64,000 bases of DNA from Pseudomonas sp. WS 5079 (lineage in GTDB: Bacteria > Pseudomonadota > Gammaproteobacteria > Pseudomonadales > Pseudomonadaceae). A program made the translations under genes and the position numbers. The stretch spans positions 372,001-436,000 of the forward strand of contig NZ_JAAQWN010000004.1 in the NCBI RefSeq assembly GCF_012985465.1. The letters run 5' to 3'. This document shows positions 8,833 through 18,138 of this stretch, piece by piece. The notes under the pieces were generated by a model. The model was not told where the DNA came from and ran no database searches. It saw only the letters and a program-made list of their open reading frames with translations. Each line of letters opens with the position of its first letter. The first letter of the stretch is position 1.

Positions 8833-10600
8833 CTGCGTTGATCCACTCTTTCACGACCTGGGCCACACGACCCGGATCTTCTGCCACCAGACTTTTGATT
8901 GCATTCAACTGCGCGTCATACCCTTCGCTCGGGCTTGGCAGCAGAATGCTCTGCGGCCCGCCGAGGCTGACGCGGTCGTTGGCCAGTTCGCCATCCAGGC
9001 CGCCCATGCCACCCAACTCGACATCGCCGAACGGCGCCAACTGCTTCTTGCCGTGGCCGGTGATGTTGTTGAGCACAGGGCGCAGCACGCCAAACACCAG
9101 CACCAGGATGAACAACACCCCCAGCACTTGCTTGACGATGTCCCAGAACCAGGGTTGAGAGTAGAACGGAATATCGGCGATCACCTCGCCGCGCTCCAGG
9201 GAGAACGGCATGTTGATCACGCTGACGCTGTCGCCACGGCTGGCATCGAAGCCCACGGCGTCCTGCACCAGGCGGGTGAAGCGCGCCAATTCATCGGCGG
9301 TCCACGGCGCGCGGGTAGTTTCGCCGTTGGCGGCGTTGATCTTGACCTGGTCATCCACCACCACCGACACCGACAGGCGGTTCAAGCGCCCTTGCTGTTG
9401 CTTGGTGTGGCTGATAGAGCGGTCCAGCTCGAAGTTCTTGGTGGACTGCTGACGCTTGTCGGCCGGGTATGGCGCGAGCATCGGCTGGCCGGTGGCCGGA
9501 TCCATGATTTGCTGGCCGTTGGCGTCCAGCAGTGGCTGGCCCGGCTGCACGGCACTGGCGGTCGCGGCGGCGCCACCGGTGGTTTGCGGGGCACTGGCCG
9601 GGGCTGGCGGCTGATTGCTCAGGGCGCCGGGTACACCTTGCGGCGGACCATTGGCGGCGGTGCGCTGCTCGCTGGTCGATTGCTCGCTGCGCAGGGCCGG
9701 CTGGTCGGGGTTGAACTGCTCGGAAGTCGACTCGACGGCGCTGAAGTCCACGTCGGCAGACACTTCAGCCTTGTAGCGGTCGTTGCCCAGCACCGGTTGC
9801 AGGATGTTGTGCACACGCTGGGTGAGCATGCTTTCCATGCGGCGGCTGTAGTCGAACTGCTTGCCGGCCATGGTCAGCGCGGAGTTTTCCGCCTGGTCGG
9901 AGAGCAGGTTGCCCTTCTGGTCGACCACGGTGATCTGCGACTTGCTCAACTCGGGCACGCTGGTCGCCACCAGATTGACGATGGCCAGGACCTGGCCCGG
10001 CTCCAGGGAGCGCCCGGCAAACAGCTCGACCAATACCGAGGCGCTGGGCTTGCGCTCGTCGCGCACGAATACCGAGCTTTTCGGGATGGCCAGGTGCACA
10101 CGGGCACCCTTGACGTTATTCAGGCTGGCGATGGTGCGCGCCAGTTCGCCTTCCAGGCCGCGACGGTAGCGGGTGGCTTCCATGAACTGGCTGGTACCCA
10201 GGCCCTGGTCTTTATCGAGAATCTCAAAGCCGATGTTGCCATCGGTCGGCGCCACACCCGCGCCGGCCAGCTTCAGGCGGGCACGGGCGACGTCGTCGGC
10301 CTTGACCAGCAAGGCGCCGGAGTTGGGTTCGATGGTGTAGGCGATATCGGAGGCGGCCAGGGTTTCCATGACCTGCTTGGCATCCATCCCCGCCAGGCTG
10401 CCATAAAGCGGCCGGTAATCGGGCTGCTGGGACCACAACACCACGGCAAAACCAATCGCCACGCTGGCAGCCAGGCCGACCATCAGGCCCACCTGACGCA
10501 ACATGGTCATTTCGGAGAGGTTTTCCAGGAACGACAGGCCAAACAGCGGCGGCTTGCCGTCTGTCTTGGCGGGTACGTTATCCACGACTGCTTCTGCCAT
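8825..10600 (-). CDS. fliF: Flagellar MS-ring protein FliF
   Basis: This 591-residue membrane protein has a transmembrane helix at about residues 37-57 and a second near the C-terminus (a VLGVLFILVLVFGVL stretch). Between them lies a large periplasmic part with YscJ/FliF ring-building folds and a Pro/Ala/Gln-rich insert. The cytoplasmic C-terminal tail binds FliG, which follows immediately with an 8-bp overlap. FliF forms the MS-ring that nucleates flagellar assembly. It is the second gene of the fliE operon. Confidence 0.97.
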   Translation of the reverse strand: MAEAVVDNVPAKTDGKPPLFGLSFLENLSEMTMLRQVGLMVGLAASVAIGFAVVLWSQQPDYRPLYGSLAGMDAKQVMETLAASDIAYTIEPNSGALLVKADDVARARLKLAGAGVAPTDGNIGFEILDKDQGLGTSQFMEATRYRRGLEGELARTIASLNNVKGARVHLAIPKSSVFVRDERKPSASVLVELFAGRSLEPGQVLAIVNLVATSVPELSKSQITVVDQKGNLLSDQAENSALTMAGKQFDYSRRMESMLTQRVHNILQPVLGNDRYKAEVSADVDFSAVESTSEQFNPDQPALRSEQSTSEQRTAANGPPQGVPGALSNQPPAPASAPQTTGGAAATASAVQPGQPLLDANGQQIMDPATGQPMLAPYPADKRQQSTKNFELDRSISHTKQQQGRLNRLSVSVVVDDQVKINAANGETTRAPWTADELARFTRLVQDAVGFDASRGDSVSVINMPFSLERGEVIADIPFYSQPWFWDIVKQVLGVLFILVLVFGVLRPVLNNITGHGKKQLAPFGDVELGGMGGLDGELANDRVSLGGPQSILLPSPSEGYDAQLNAIKSLVAEDPGRVAQVVKEWINADE

Positions 10601-10616
10601 GACTTAAATCTCGTCC

Positions 10617-10946
10617 TTAAACCGGCATCTGCATGATGTCTTGATAAGCCTGAACCAGCTTGTTACGCACCTGGGTCAGAGCCTGGAAGGAAACGCTGGC
10701 TTTTTGCGAAGCGATCATCACGTCGGTGAGATCCACGCCGCTCTTGCCGATTTCAAAGGCCGTCGACAATTGAGTGGACGCCTGCTGGGTGTCGCTGACT
10801 TTGTTGATGGCTTGGCCGAGCATGTCGGCAAAGCTGCTTTGGCCCAATTCCGGCACTTGCGCGACGGATTTCGGCTGGGACATGGCGTCCATTTGCATGG
10901 AACGCATATCCAACATCAACCGATTGAACTCAACACCTTGGCTCAT
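10617..10946 (-). CDS. fliE: Flagellar hook-basal body protein FliE
   Basis: This 109-residue rod-MS-ring adaptor ends in the typical [24 protein letters not shown] motif followed by MQMPV. FliE is the first rod component exported and joins FliF to the rod. It heads fliEFGHIJ. A canonical sigma-54 promoter at 11008-11024 lies about 60 bp upstream of its ATG. Confidence 0.95.
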   Translation of the reverse strand: MSQGVEFNRLMLDMRSMQMDAMSQPKSVAQVPELGQSSFADMLGQAINKVSDTQQASTQLSTAFEIGKSGVDLTDVMIASQKASVSFQALTQVRNKLVQAYQDIMQMPV

Positions 10947-11007
10947 GAACTTCTCTCTCCGACGACCCGCAATTTTTTGACACTACGCAGCGGTTAGTAC
11001 GGGTAGT

Positions 11008-11024
11008 AGCAACAAGGGTGCCAG
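11008..11024 (-). promoter_or_regulatory. Sigma-54 promoter of the fliEFGHIJ operon
   Basis: The minus-strand CTGGCACCCTTGTTGCT is a near-perfect TGGCAC/TTGC promoter with 10 bp between GG and GC. It lies between fleR and fliE. Confidence 0.88.
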
Positions 11025-11077
11025 CTCCCTGGCAACTCGTAAGAAAAGCCAACAAACCTTGTCAGCCAATGTGTATC

Positions 11078-12457
11078 TCAGCTGGCGAAAAGGAACGCTT
11101 CCACATCCATCCCGGCATCGCGCATTTGCGCCAGCTTGTAGCGCAGGGTGCGCGGGCTGATGCCCAGGCGCTCGGCCGCCTCTTTGCGCCGGCCACGCTC
11201 GGCGCGCAGGGTGTCGATGATCATCTGGAATTCACGGCGCCGCAGGTCGTCGCCCAGGCCACCGGCAGCCTCGGCCGGGGCGCTTTCCAGCGGGGCTGGG
11301 GCCAGGCTCGGCATCGGCGCAGAACCGGCGCCGACGGCCAGGCAGAAGTCCTGGGGCTGGATCAGGCCGCCCTGCTGCAAAATCAGCGCGCGCTGGATCG
11401 CGTTGTCCAGTTCGCGCACGTTGCCAGGCCATGGGTAACTGATCAGGCAGGCCTGGGCCTCGGCCGACAGGCGCGCCTGGGCGTGCTTCATTTTATTGAC
11501 GTGCTTGCTCAGCAGGCGCTCGGCCAGTGGCACGATGTCGGCCGGGCGCTCACGCAGCGGGCGCCAGGCCAGCGGGAACACCGAAAGCCGGTAGAACAGA
11601 TCTTCACGAAAGCGCCCCGCCGCCACTTCGCCGGCAAGGTCGCGGTTGGTGGTGGCGACCACGCGGATATCCAGCTGGATCGGCTTGCGCGCCCCCACCC
11701 GCTCCACTTCGCGCTCTTGCAGCACGCGCAGCAGCTTGGCTTGCAGGCCCAGGGGCATTTCGGAGATTTCGTCGAGCAGGATGGTGCCGCCATCGGCCTG
11801 CTCGAACTTGCCGGCCTGGGCGGCAATGGCGCCGGTGAACGAGCCTTTTTCATGGCCGAACAAGGTGGCTTCGAGCATGTTGTCGGGGATTGCCGCGCAG
11901 TTGATCGCGATAAACGGCTGGCTGGCCCGATGGGATTGCTGGTGGATGTAGCGCGCCAACACTTCCTTGCCGGTACCCGACTCACCAGAGATCAGCACCG
12001 TGGAGTCACTGCGGGCGACCTTGGCCGCCAGCTCGAGCAATTGCGCACTGGCCGGCTCGAAGGCGATCGGGCCCTCGCCGTCTGCCGCGCCCACCACGCC
12101 AAGCGCATGGCGCGCCACCAGCTCGATCAGCGCCTTGGGCTCGAATGGCTTGACCAGGTAGTCCGCCGCACCCTGGCGCATGGCATCGACCGCGCGCTCT
12201 ACCGCGCCGTGGGCGGTCATCAACAGCACCGGCAGTTGCGGTTGGCGTGCGCGCAGCAGGCCGAGCAACTGGTGGCCGTCCATGCCGGGCATATTGACGT
12301 CGCTGACCACCAGGCTGAAGGACTCTTGCTCCACCGCCGCCAAGGCTTCCTCGGCCGAACCGACCGCCCGATAGTCATGGCCCGCCAACAGCAGCGTGTC
12401 AGCCAGTGCTTCACGCAGGGCGCGATCGTCTTCAACCAGTAAAACCTTGATAGCCAT
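11078..12457 (-). CDS. fleR: Sigma-54-dependent response regulator FleR
   Basis: This 459-residue NtrC-type activator has a receiver (residues 1-115, phospho-Asp53 in VVSDVNMPGMDG) and an AAA+ domain (Walker A GESGTGKE at 158-165). The sigma-54 contact loop is GSFTGA at 205-210, an Ala-to-Ser variant of GAFTGA. A Fis-type helix-turn-helix is at the C-terminus (RRKEAAERLGISPRTLRYKL). FleR, phosphorylated by FleS, activates the later class of flagellar promoters. It follows fleS after 6 bp. Confidence 0.96.
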   Translation of the reverse strand: MAIKVLLVEDDRALREALADTLLLAGHDYRAVGSAEEALAAVEQESFSLVVSDVNMPGMDGHQLLGLLRARQPQLPVLLMTAHGAVERAVDAMRQGAADYLVKPFEPKALIELVARHALGVVGAADGEGPIAFEPASAQLLELAAKVARSDSTVLISGESGTGKEVLARYIHQQSHRASQPFIAINCAAIPDNMLEATLFGHEKGSFTGAIAAQAGKFEQADGGTILLDEISEMPLGLQAKLLRVLQEREVERVGARKPIQLDIRVVATTNRDLAGEVAAGRFREDLFYRLSVFPLAWRPLRERPADIVPLAERLLSKHVNKMKHAQARLSAEAQACLISYPWPGNVRELDNAIQRALILQQGGLIQPQDFCLAVGAGSAPMPSLAPAPLESAPAEAAGGLGDDLRRREFQMIIDTLRAERGRRKEAAERLGISPRTLRYKLAQMRDAGMDVEAFLFAS

Positions 12458-12463
12458 TTATCC

Positions 12464-13675
12464 TTACTCCGCGCTTGCCGCGCCTGAAAACAGCGGCAGC
12501 GTTATCAATGCACAGGTGCCGCGCCCCACACGGGAGCGCAACTGCAATTCTCCCTGATGAGCACGGGCCACTGCCTTGACCACGGTCAGCCCCAGGCCGG
12601 TCCCGTTGGTCTTGGTGGTAAAGAAAGGTTCGCCCAGGCGCTGCAGCACCGCCGGATCAATCCCGCTGCCGCTGTCGCTGATGCACAGGCGCAGGGTTTG
12701 CCCGCGGCTGTACAGGTGCACTTTGAGCCGCGCCCCCGGGCCGCTAGCCTGGCTGGCGTTTTCGATCAGGTTGAGCAGCGCGCCTACCAGGGTGTCGCGG
12801 TTGCACAGCAACTCGCCCCAATGGCTGTCGCACTGCCAGCGCACCGACGCCTCCTGGACATGGGTGGCGGCGGCGGCTTGCAGCGCCTGCAGCAAGGCGG
12901 CGGGCGTGACGCGGTCGGTCAGCGGCAACTCGCCCCGGGCGAAGACCAGCATGTCGCGCACCTGGTGCTCCAACTCATGCAGGCGCTCCTTGAGCCGCCC
13001 GGCAAACCGCTGATGGGTGGCGGCTGGCAATTGCTCATCAGTCAAATGACTGGCGTAGATCAAGGCGGCGGACAACGGCGTGCGAATCTGATGCGCCAGA
13101 GAAGCGACCATCCGCCCCAGGGAGGACAGGCGTTCATGGCGCGCCAATTGGTCCTGCAGGTGCCGGGTTTCTGTCAGGTCGTTGAGCAGCACCAGTTGGC
13201 CGGGCTCGGCATCCAGGGAACGGGTGGCGATGGACAGGCGGCGCCCGTCCTTGAGGGAAATTTCGTGGCCGTCGTCTTCACGGGGGGCAAAGCAGCGGGT
13301 GATGACATGGCGCCACAGCTCGCCTTCCAGCGGCAGGCCCAGTAGGTCGCAGGCTGCCGGGTTGGCTTCGCGCACGCGGCCCTGGTCATCGATCACGATC
13401 ACGCCACCGGGCAACAGGTCGAGGAGGTTTTGCAGACGGTTGGCCAGGCGCTCTTTCTCGGCCAGCTCTTGCATGCGCTGGGCGCTGACCACCGCCAACT
13501 CGCCCTTGAGCTCCGAAACCCGGGCTTCCAGCAGGCTGTAGGAGTCCGTCAACTGGCTGGACATCTGGCTGAACAGCGAAAACGCCTGCTCAAGCCCTTG
13601 CCGGCTGATCTGCTCTACGGACGGGACAAGTCCCTGGGTGTCAGGGACTGAAGAAAGGTGGGCGGCGTGGGGCAT
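12464..13675 (-). CDS. fleS: Sensor histidine kinase FleS
   Basis: This 403-residue soluble kinase has an N-terminal coiled coil (about 20-85), a PAS domain (about 80-165), a HisKA domain with phospho-His195 (SLAHQIRTPLSAAL), and a HATPase_c domain with DSGSGID and a TTKTNGTGLGLTVV lid. There is no transmembrane segment, as in known FleS. It partners FleR in one operon driven by the sigma-54 promoter at 13729-13745, so it is probably a FleQ target. Confidence 0.95.
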   Translation of the reverse strand: MPHAAHLSSVPDTQGLVPSVEQISRQGLEQAFSLFSQMSSQLTDSYSLLEARVSELKGELAVVSAQRMQELAEKERLANRLQNLLDLLPGGVIVIDDQGRVREANPAACDLLGLPLEGELWRHVITRCFAPREDDGHEISLKDGRRLSIATRSLDAEPGQLVLLNDLTETRHLQDQLARHERLSSLGRMVASLAHQIRTPLSAALIYASHLTDEQLPAATHQRFAGRLKERLHELEHQVRDMLVFARGELPLTDRVTPAALLQALQAAAATHVQEASVRWQCDSHWGELLCNRDTLVGALLNLIENASQASGPGARLKVHLYSRGQTLRLCISDSGSGIDPAVLQRLGEPFFTTKTNGTGLGLTVVKAVARAHQGELQLRSRVGRGTCALITLPLFSGAASAE

Positions 13676-13728
13676 CGTGCTCTCTCGCTTGGCTGACCGT
13701 CAGTTAAACGGAACGTTGCGAGTGCTAT

Positions 13729-13745
13729 AGCAATACCCGTGCCTA
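13729..13745 (-). promoter_or_regulatory. Sigma-54 promoter of fleSR
   Basis: The minus-strand TAGGCACGGGTATTGCT has GG-N10-GC with a CACG downstream of the -24 GG. It lies about 55 bp upstream of the fleS ATG, between fleQ and fleS. This fits the known dependence of fleSR on FleQ and RpoN. Confidence 0.85.
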
Positions 13746-13785
13746 AAAAAATATCCTTATTTTTCAGCAGGTTGAAAAACAGGCG

Positions 13786-15261
13786 TCAATCATCCGCCTG
13801 TTCATCACCTTCACGCCGACTCATACCGTACTTGCGCATCTTCTCCACCAGGGTGGTGCGGCGGATGCGCAGGCGCTCGGCGGCACGGGCAACGATGCCA
13901 TTGGCGTCGTCCAGGGCCTGCTGGATCAACCCTTGTTCGAGGCTGCCGAGGTAGTCCTTCAGGTCCAGGCCTTCGGGCGGCAACATGGCGGTGGCGCCGA
14001 AGTCCGGGGTGTGGCCGTTGATCGCGACGCGTTCTTCGAGGTCGCTGCGCAGGCTGTCCACCAGTTGCTCGTCTTCATCGTCGACGTAGCGGAATTTCTT
14101 CGGCAACTCGACCACGCCGATCACCCCGTACGGATGCATGATCGCCATGCGCTCCACCAGGTTGGCCAGCTCGCGCACGTTGCCCGGCCAGCCGTGGCGG
14201 CACAGGGACATGATCGCGGCAGAGTTGAAACGGATCGAGCCGCGCTTTTCGTGTTCCATGCGCGAGATCAGTTCGTTCATCAGCAACGGGATGTCTTCCA
14301 CGCGCTCGCGCAGCGGGGCCATCTCGATGGGGAATACGTTGAGGCGGTAGTACAGGTCTTCGCGGAAGCTGCCGACCTCGATCATGCTTTCGAGGTTCTT
14401 GTGGGTGGCCGCGATGATGCGCACGTCGACGCTCTGGGTCTTGTTGCTGCCCACACGCTCGAAAGTGCGCTCCTGCAATACGCGCAGCAGCTTGACCTGC
14501 ATTGGCAGCGGCATGTCGCCGATTTCGTCGAGGAACAGGGTGCCGCCGTTGGCCAGCTCAAAACGCCCGGCACGGCTGGTGATCGCCCCGGTAAAGGCGC
14601 CCTTCTCGTGGCCGAACAGTTCGCTTTCGAGCAGCTCCGCAGGGATCGCCCCACAGTTGACCGGCACGAAAGGTCCGTCGCGGCGCTTGGAGTGGTAATG
14701 CAGGTTACGCGCGACCACTTCCTTGCCGGTGCCGGACTCGCCGAGGATCAGCACGCTGGCATCGGTATCGGCCACTTGCTGCATCATCTGGCGCACGTGC
14801 TGGATCGCACGGCTGGTGCCGACGAGGCTGCGGAACAGATTGGGTTCGCGGTGACGTCCACGCTCGCGGGCCTGGTCGTACATCTCGCGATAGACCTGGG
14901 CACGGTGCAGGGAGTCGAGCAATTTGCTATAGCTGGGGGGCATTTCCAGGGTGGAAAGCACACGGCGGCGCTGGTCTTCCGGCAAATCCACGGAAGAAAT
15001 ATCGCCCATCAGCAACACCGGAAGGAACTCATCCCAGGTTGAGAGTGTCTTTAACAGGCCAGGAACTGCGCCAGGAGCGTTTACCGTCCCGATCAGCACA
15101 CAGATGACTTCACGGCTCGACGACAAAGAGCTGACCGCCTGCTGCCAATCGTGGCTACCGCAGGGCAAATTTTCTTCGCCAAGAAAATTCAAAATCACCG
15201 CCAAGTCGCGGCGACGGACGCTATCGTCATCAATCAGCAGAATTTTCGTTTCACGCCACAT
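13786..15261 (-). CDS. fleQ: Master flagellar activator FleQ
   Basis: This is a 491-residue sigma-54 enhancer-binding protein. The N-terminal receiver-like domain (1-125) starts with a normal acidic triad (ILLIDDDS) but lacks an Asp at the usual phosphorylation position ([11 protein letters not shown]), as in FleQ. The AAA+ domain has Walker A GESGTGK at 174-180 and GAFTGA at 221-226. A C-terminal Fis-like HTH follows ([17 protein letters not shown]). FleQ binds c-di-GMP, activates flagellar genes and represses exopolysaccharide genes. The 173-bp gap upstream shows no convincing sigma-54 or sigma-28 site, consistent with a sigma-70 promoter. Confidence 0.97.
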   Translation of the reverse strand: MWRETKILLIDDDSVRRRDLAVILNFLGEENLPCGSHDWQQAVSSLSSSREVICVLIGTVNAPGAVPGLLKTLSTWDEFLPVLLMGDISSVDLPEDQRRRVLSTLEMPPSYSKLLDSLHRAQVYREMYDQARERGRHREPNLFRSLVGTSRAIQHVRQMMQQVADTDASVLILGESGTGKEVVARNLHYHSKRRDGPFVPVNCGAIPAELLESELFGHEKGAFTGAITSRAGRFELANGGTLFLDEIGDMPLPMQVKLLRVLQERTFERVGSNKTQSVDVRIIAATHKNLESMIEVGSFREDLYYRLNVFPIEMAPLRERVEDIPLLMNELISRMEHEKRGSIRFNSAAIMSLCRHGWPGNVRELANLVERMAIMHPYGVIGVVELPKKFRYVDDEDEQLVDSLRSDLEERVAINGHTPDFGATAMLPPEGLDLKDYLGSLEQGLIQQALDDANGIVARAAERLRIRRTTLVEKMRKYGMSRREGDEQADD

Positions 15262-15434
15262 GCAATAGCAACTTCCCTAGTAAAACTCTAATGCCCTCGA
15301 ATCGGGGCAATCTAGATAGCTGTAGGCGTTTTCTGCGCTACGGATACCTGACGTCTGAAAATAGCACTAGTTAAGTCAAAATTATGCGAGCAGTCAAATT
15401 TATGACGCGCTATGTTCGGATTAACTGAGCCAGA

Positions 15435-15731
15435 TCAGCCGAACAGATGGTAAACCTTTGACGCATTTTTCGCTTGGTTGATCTGCGACATCTCTTCAAA
15501 TATCGCCTGGCGCTCGCCGGTCGTCACTTCCAGCAACTGCTGGTAGACCGCTAACAGGCTTTCCAGCTTCTCCCGCAGCGCGTCCTCGTCCACCGGCGCT
15601 TCGCTGAGCACCTCGTCGATCCAGACACGGCAGCCCATGTCCAATTCGCTGATCGCATCCCAATTGCGCTCTGCCAGTGCGCCAACCAAAGCGTCGCGGG
15701 TTTCGTCAATCCGTTGCAGTGCGTGGCTCAT
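15435..15731 (-). CDS. fliT: Flagellar protein FliT-like (FleP position)
   Basis: This 98-residue helical protein lies 25 bp after fliS, where fliT/fleP is found in other pseudomonads. The ATG at 15731 (MSHALQRIDETRDALVGAL) is supported by GAGGA 7 bp upstream. FliT-type proteins chaperone FliD and modulate flagellar transcription in enterics; in Pseudomonas the function is less clear. Assignment is by position, size and helical content rather than a hallmark motif. Confidence 0.75.
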   Translation of the reverse strand: MSHALQRIDETRDALVGALAERNWDAISELDMGCRVWIDEVLSEAPVDEDALREKLESLLAVYQQLLEVTTGERQAIFEEMSQINQAKNASKVYHLFG

Positions 15732-15756
15732 GCTGTGTTCCTCAAGGCCGACGGCC

Positions 15757-16146
15757 TTATTGTGGCGCGATGGCATCCCAGCCACTTTTGACAGTAATCA
15801 ACAAACGCGCGACTTCGTCGATCATGTCGGCATCGTTGACGCCATTGGCCTCAACCAGACGGTTACTCATGTACTCGTACAACGCATCCAATTGCTGCAC
15901 CGCCGCTGGATCCTCGGCTTTTTCCGGCTCCAGGCCATCACGCAGGCCGGAGATGATTTCAATCGCCTTGCCCAGCATCAGGCCCTTCTGGGCGATATCA
16001 CCACGGCTCAATGCGCCTTTGGCCTGAGCCATGCGATCGAGGCCGCCTTCCATCAGCATCTGCACCAGACGGTGCGGGCTGGCTTCGGAGATCTGGGCGT
16101 GGGAATTGACCTTCTGGTATTGGCGAAGGGCTCTCATAGGGTTCAT
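15757..16146 (-). CDS. fliS: Flagellin export chaperone FliS
   Basis: The 129-residue FliS has the diagnostic N-terminus (MRALRQYQKVN...ASPHRLVQMLMEGGLDRMAQAKGAL). FliS binds the disordered C-terminus of flagellin to prevent premature polymerisation and brings it to FlhA. A sigma-28-like promoter at 16195-16221 suggests transcription apart from fliD. It is followed by fliT. Confidence 0.95.
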   Translation of the reverse strand: MNPMRALRQYQKVNSHAQISEASPHRLVQMLMEGGLDRMAQAKGALSRGDIAQKGLMLGKAIEIISGLRDGLEPEKAEDPAAVQQLDALYEYMSNRLVEANGVNDADMIDEVARLLITVKSGWDAIAPQ

Positions 16147-16194
16147 GTTGCTACCTCGTAACAGGCCACAGTCAAATAGGATTGCTTAAGTAGT

Positions 16195-16221
16195 TTTTCG
16201 ACTGTACCGAGAAAAACTTTA
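16195..16221 (-). promoter_or_regulatory. Candidate sigma-28 (FliA) promoter of fliS-fliT
   Basis: On the minus strand: TAAAGTTT (perfect -35), 11 bp, then GTCGAAAA (6 of 8 matches to the GCCGATAA -10). The predicted start is about 40 bp before the fliS ATG. The -10 has two mismatches, so activity is inferred. Confidence 0.6.
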
Positions 16222-16235
16222 ATCCCTCACCGAGT

Positions 16236-16265
16236 GCCCGGGCCCTTTTTCAGGGCCTGCGGGCG
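16236..16265 (-). terminator. GC-rich hairpin between fliD and fliS (possible attenuator)
   Basis: Perfect 6-bp arms (GGCCCT at 16241-16246 and AGGGCC at 16252-16257) lie just after the fliD stop, with extra outer GC pairing. No run of T follows on the minus strand, so it is not a clear intrinsic terminator. It may reduce read-through or stabilise the fliD 3' end. Confidence 0.4.
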
Positions 16266-16274
16266 CACCATCCA

Positions 16275-17639
16275 TCAGTTCGACTTAGGGTTGTTCAACG
16301 AGTTGAGGGTGGTCATGATGCTGGAGCTGCGGGAGTTGATCTGCGCGATCATGGTGTCCATGGCGGTGTACTTGGCCGACAGGGATTTCTGCAGGGCTTC
16401 CATGCGGCGGTCCAGGTCGGCCTTTTCAGTGGTCAGATCAGTCAGCTTGTTGTTGAGATCTGTCGCACGGGTCGCCAGGGTGCCGGTGGTACCGACATAG
16501 CTGCTGGTCGCCTTGTTCATGCGCGTGATCAGGCCGGTATCGCCAGTGAACATCTTGGCAATGTCGCCAGCGCCCTTGATCACGGCCTTGTCCCAGGTCT
16601 TGTCTTCCAGGCTCAGCAAGCCGGTTTTCTGGTCAGTGGTGATGCCCATCTGGGCCAGGCTGGTCATGCTGCCCGCGCCCTTGCCGTTGACCAGCTCGGA
16701 ACGCAGGCTGGAGACCAACTGACGCATCGACGCATCACCGGTCAAGGCCCCCGCCGTGGTGGTGGAGGCATCGCCGGTGGCGGTGACCTTGGTCTGGGTG
16801 TTGATGGCGGTCATCAGGGCGTTGTAGGCGGTGACGAACGATTGTACTGAGGTCTTCAGGGTGTCGGTGTTGCTGGCGACGGTAAGCGTAACCTTCTTGG
16901 TCAGGTCACCATCCAGCAGTTCCAGGGTCACGCCGCTGATCGCGGAAGTGATCTTGTTGCTGGTGGACTCCATCTTGACGCCATCGATGGAGTAGTTGGC
17001 GTTCACCGGCGGCGTACCCTTGTCATAACCAACCGCCAGCTCTGAATCACCGCTAAGGGTGATGTCAGTGTCTTTACCACTGTTGCTGGAAGTCAGGACC
17101 AGGCGCCCACCGTTGGAGTCACTCAGGACGTTGGCACTGATGCCCTGGGCAGAAAGCTGGGTATTGATGGATTCGCGAACCTCTTGCAAGGTCGCACCTC
17201 CAGGCACCAATACATCGTAGCTTTTACCCGACTGGGTAATCGTCAGCGTCTGGGCTTCATCACTGGCATTGGCTTTGCCCGAGGCGCCACCTTCGATGAC
17301 CTTGCTGGAGACCTTCGACGAGGTCGCCAGATTATCGACCTTAAGGATGTATTTGCCAGGGGCCGCGCCGTCACCCAGGGTGACCTTGGCGTTTTTTTCT
17401 TCGGAGGTAGTGGCGGCCAGGCCATTGAAGGCGGACTGGTTGTTCAACTTGGTGATTGCCGCCTGGTAGGCTTCCAGCGCCGTTTTCACCGAGCCCACGG
17501 CCGACAGCTTGACGGTGGCGTCTTTCTGCTGGGCGGTGATCTGCGCCTCTTTGGGCGCGCGTTCGGCCCCCACCAACGCCTTGACGATGGCTTGGGTGTC
17601 GTAGCCCGAACCTGGGCCGGAAATCGTTGAACTAGCCAT
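16275..17639 (-). CDS. fliD: Flagellar filament cap protein FliD
   Basis: This is a 454-residue hook-associated protein 2. The N-terminal FliD_N domain begins MASSTISGPGSGYDTQAIVKALV. A variable central region follows, then FliD_C at about 220-440 with a long coiled-coil tail (LTTEKADLDRRMEALQKSLSAKYTAMD). FliD caps the filament tip and assists flagellin folding. The ATG at 17639 has AAGGAG upstream. It lies between flaG and fliS, and a weak sigma-54 site precedes it. Confidence 0.95.
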   Translation of the reverse strand: MASSTISGPGSGYDTQAIVKALVGAERAPKEAQITAQQKDATVKLSAVGSVKTALEAYQAAITKLNNQSAFNGLAATTSEEKNAKVTLGDGAAPGKYILKVDNLATSSKVSSKVIEGGASGKANASDEAQTLTITQSGKSYDVLVPGGATLQEVRESINTQLSAQGISANVLSDSNGGRLVLTSSNSGKDTDITLSGDSELAVGYDKGTPPVNANYSIDGVKMESTSNKITSAISGVTLELLDGDLTKKVTLTVASNTDTLKTSVQSFVTAYNALMTAINTQTKVTATGDASTTTAGALTGDASMRQLVSSLRSELVNGKGAGSMTSLAQMGITTDQKTGLLSLEDKTWDKAVIKGAGDIAKMFTGDTGLITRMNKATSSYVGTTGTLATRATDLNNKLTDLTTEKADLDRRMEALQKSLSAKYTAMDTMIAQINSRSSSIMTTLNSLNNPKSN

Positions 17640-17704
17640 TTGCTACTCTCCTTGTCCTGCGGTTGCCGCTTTTTTGGCGTACGAACGCCCAAGCAGCAAT
17701 CAGA

Positions 17705-17721
17705 AACATGTTTCGTGCCAA
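17705..17721 (-). promoter_or_regulatory. Weak sigma-54-like site upstream of fliD
   Basis: The minus strand reads TTGGCACGAAACATGTT. The -24 half (TTGGCACG) is perfect, but the -12 half is TGT instead of TGC, so the invariant C is missing. It lies about 65 bp before fliD at the end of flaG. It may be a weak or decayed promoter. Confidence 0.4.
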
Positions 17722-17722
17722 C

Positions 17723-18067
17723 TCAAGCCTTTGTATCAAACAACAGGCTGCTGGCATCGCTCAGGTTCTGCGCCAGCTTCAGCGCAGTCTCCGATGGAAT
17801 CTGTCGGATCACTTCACCACTGTCGGTCGCGATCACCTTGACCACCACTTTGCCGGTGGAATCATCGATGGAAAAATCCAGGTTGCGCTGTGAAGCCTGC
17901 ACAAACTCACGCATATCGGTTACAGCTTTTTCCAGCGCCACGCGCTGCGGCTCTTCGGCGGGCTCGGTCTCGGCCTGCGGGACAGGCTTGGCCTGTGGCG
18001 CAGTCGCGACGGGAGCCTGGGTGGTAGCAGCCGGGTAAGACGCGTTCAGCTTGATGCTCATGTCCAT
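17723..18067 (-). CDS. flaG: FlaG family flagellar protein
   Basis: The 114-residue protein has the FlaG signature at its C-terminus (FSIDDSTGKVVVKVIATDSGEVIRQIPSE). FlaG influences filament length; its exact role is unsettled. The first ATG (18067) is chosen because GGAGGTGA sits 7 bp upstream; the ATG two codons later is less well spaced. It lies between fliC and fliD. Confidence 0.92.
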   Translation of the reverse strand: MDMSIKLNASYPAATTQAPVATAPQAKPVPQAETEPAEEPQRVALEKAVTDMREFVQASQRNLDFSIDDSTGKVVVKVIATDSGEVIRQIPSETALKLAQNLSDASSLLFDTKA

Positions 18068-18138
18068 GTCATCACCTCCAAACTGAAAAAACGGAAGGGC
18101 ACGTTAGCACCCCCCCGTTGATTAACCGCTAGCCGATA

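Noticed and set aside
8675..10636. 653-codon + strand frame opposite fliF/fliG
   Set aside because: It lies over two certain flagellar genes; composition (His/Gly/Leu/Gln-rich) is typical of an antisense artefact.
15262..15434. Sigma-54 or sigma-28 promoter before fleQ
   Set aside because: I found only a poor TTGACT-N17-TTAACT match on the minus strand; not strong enough to list.
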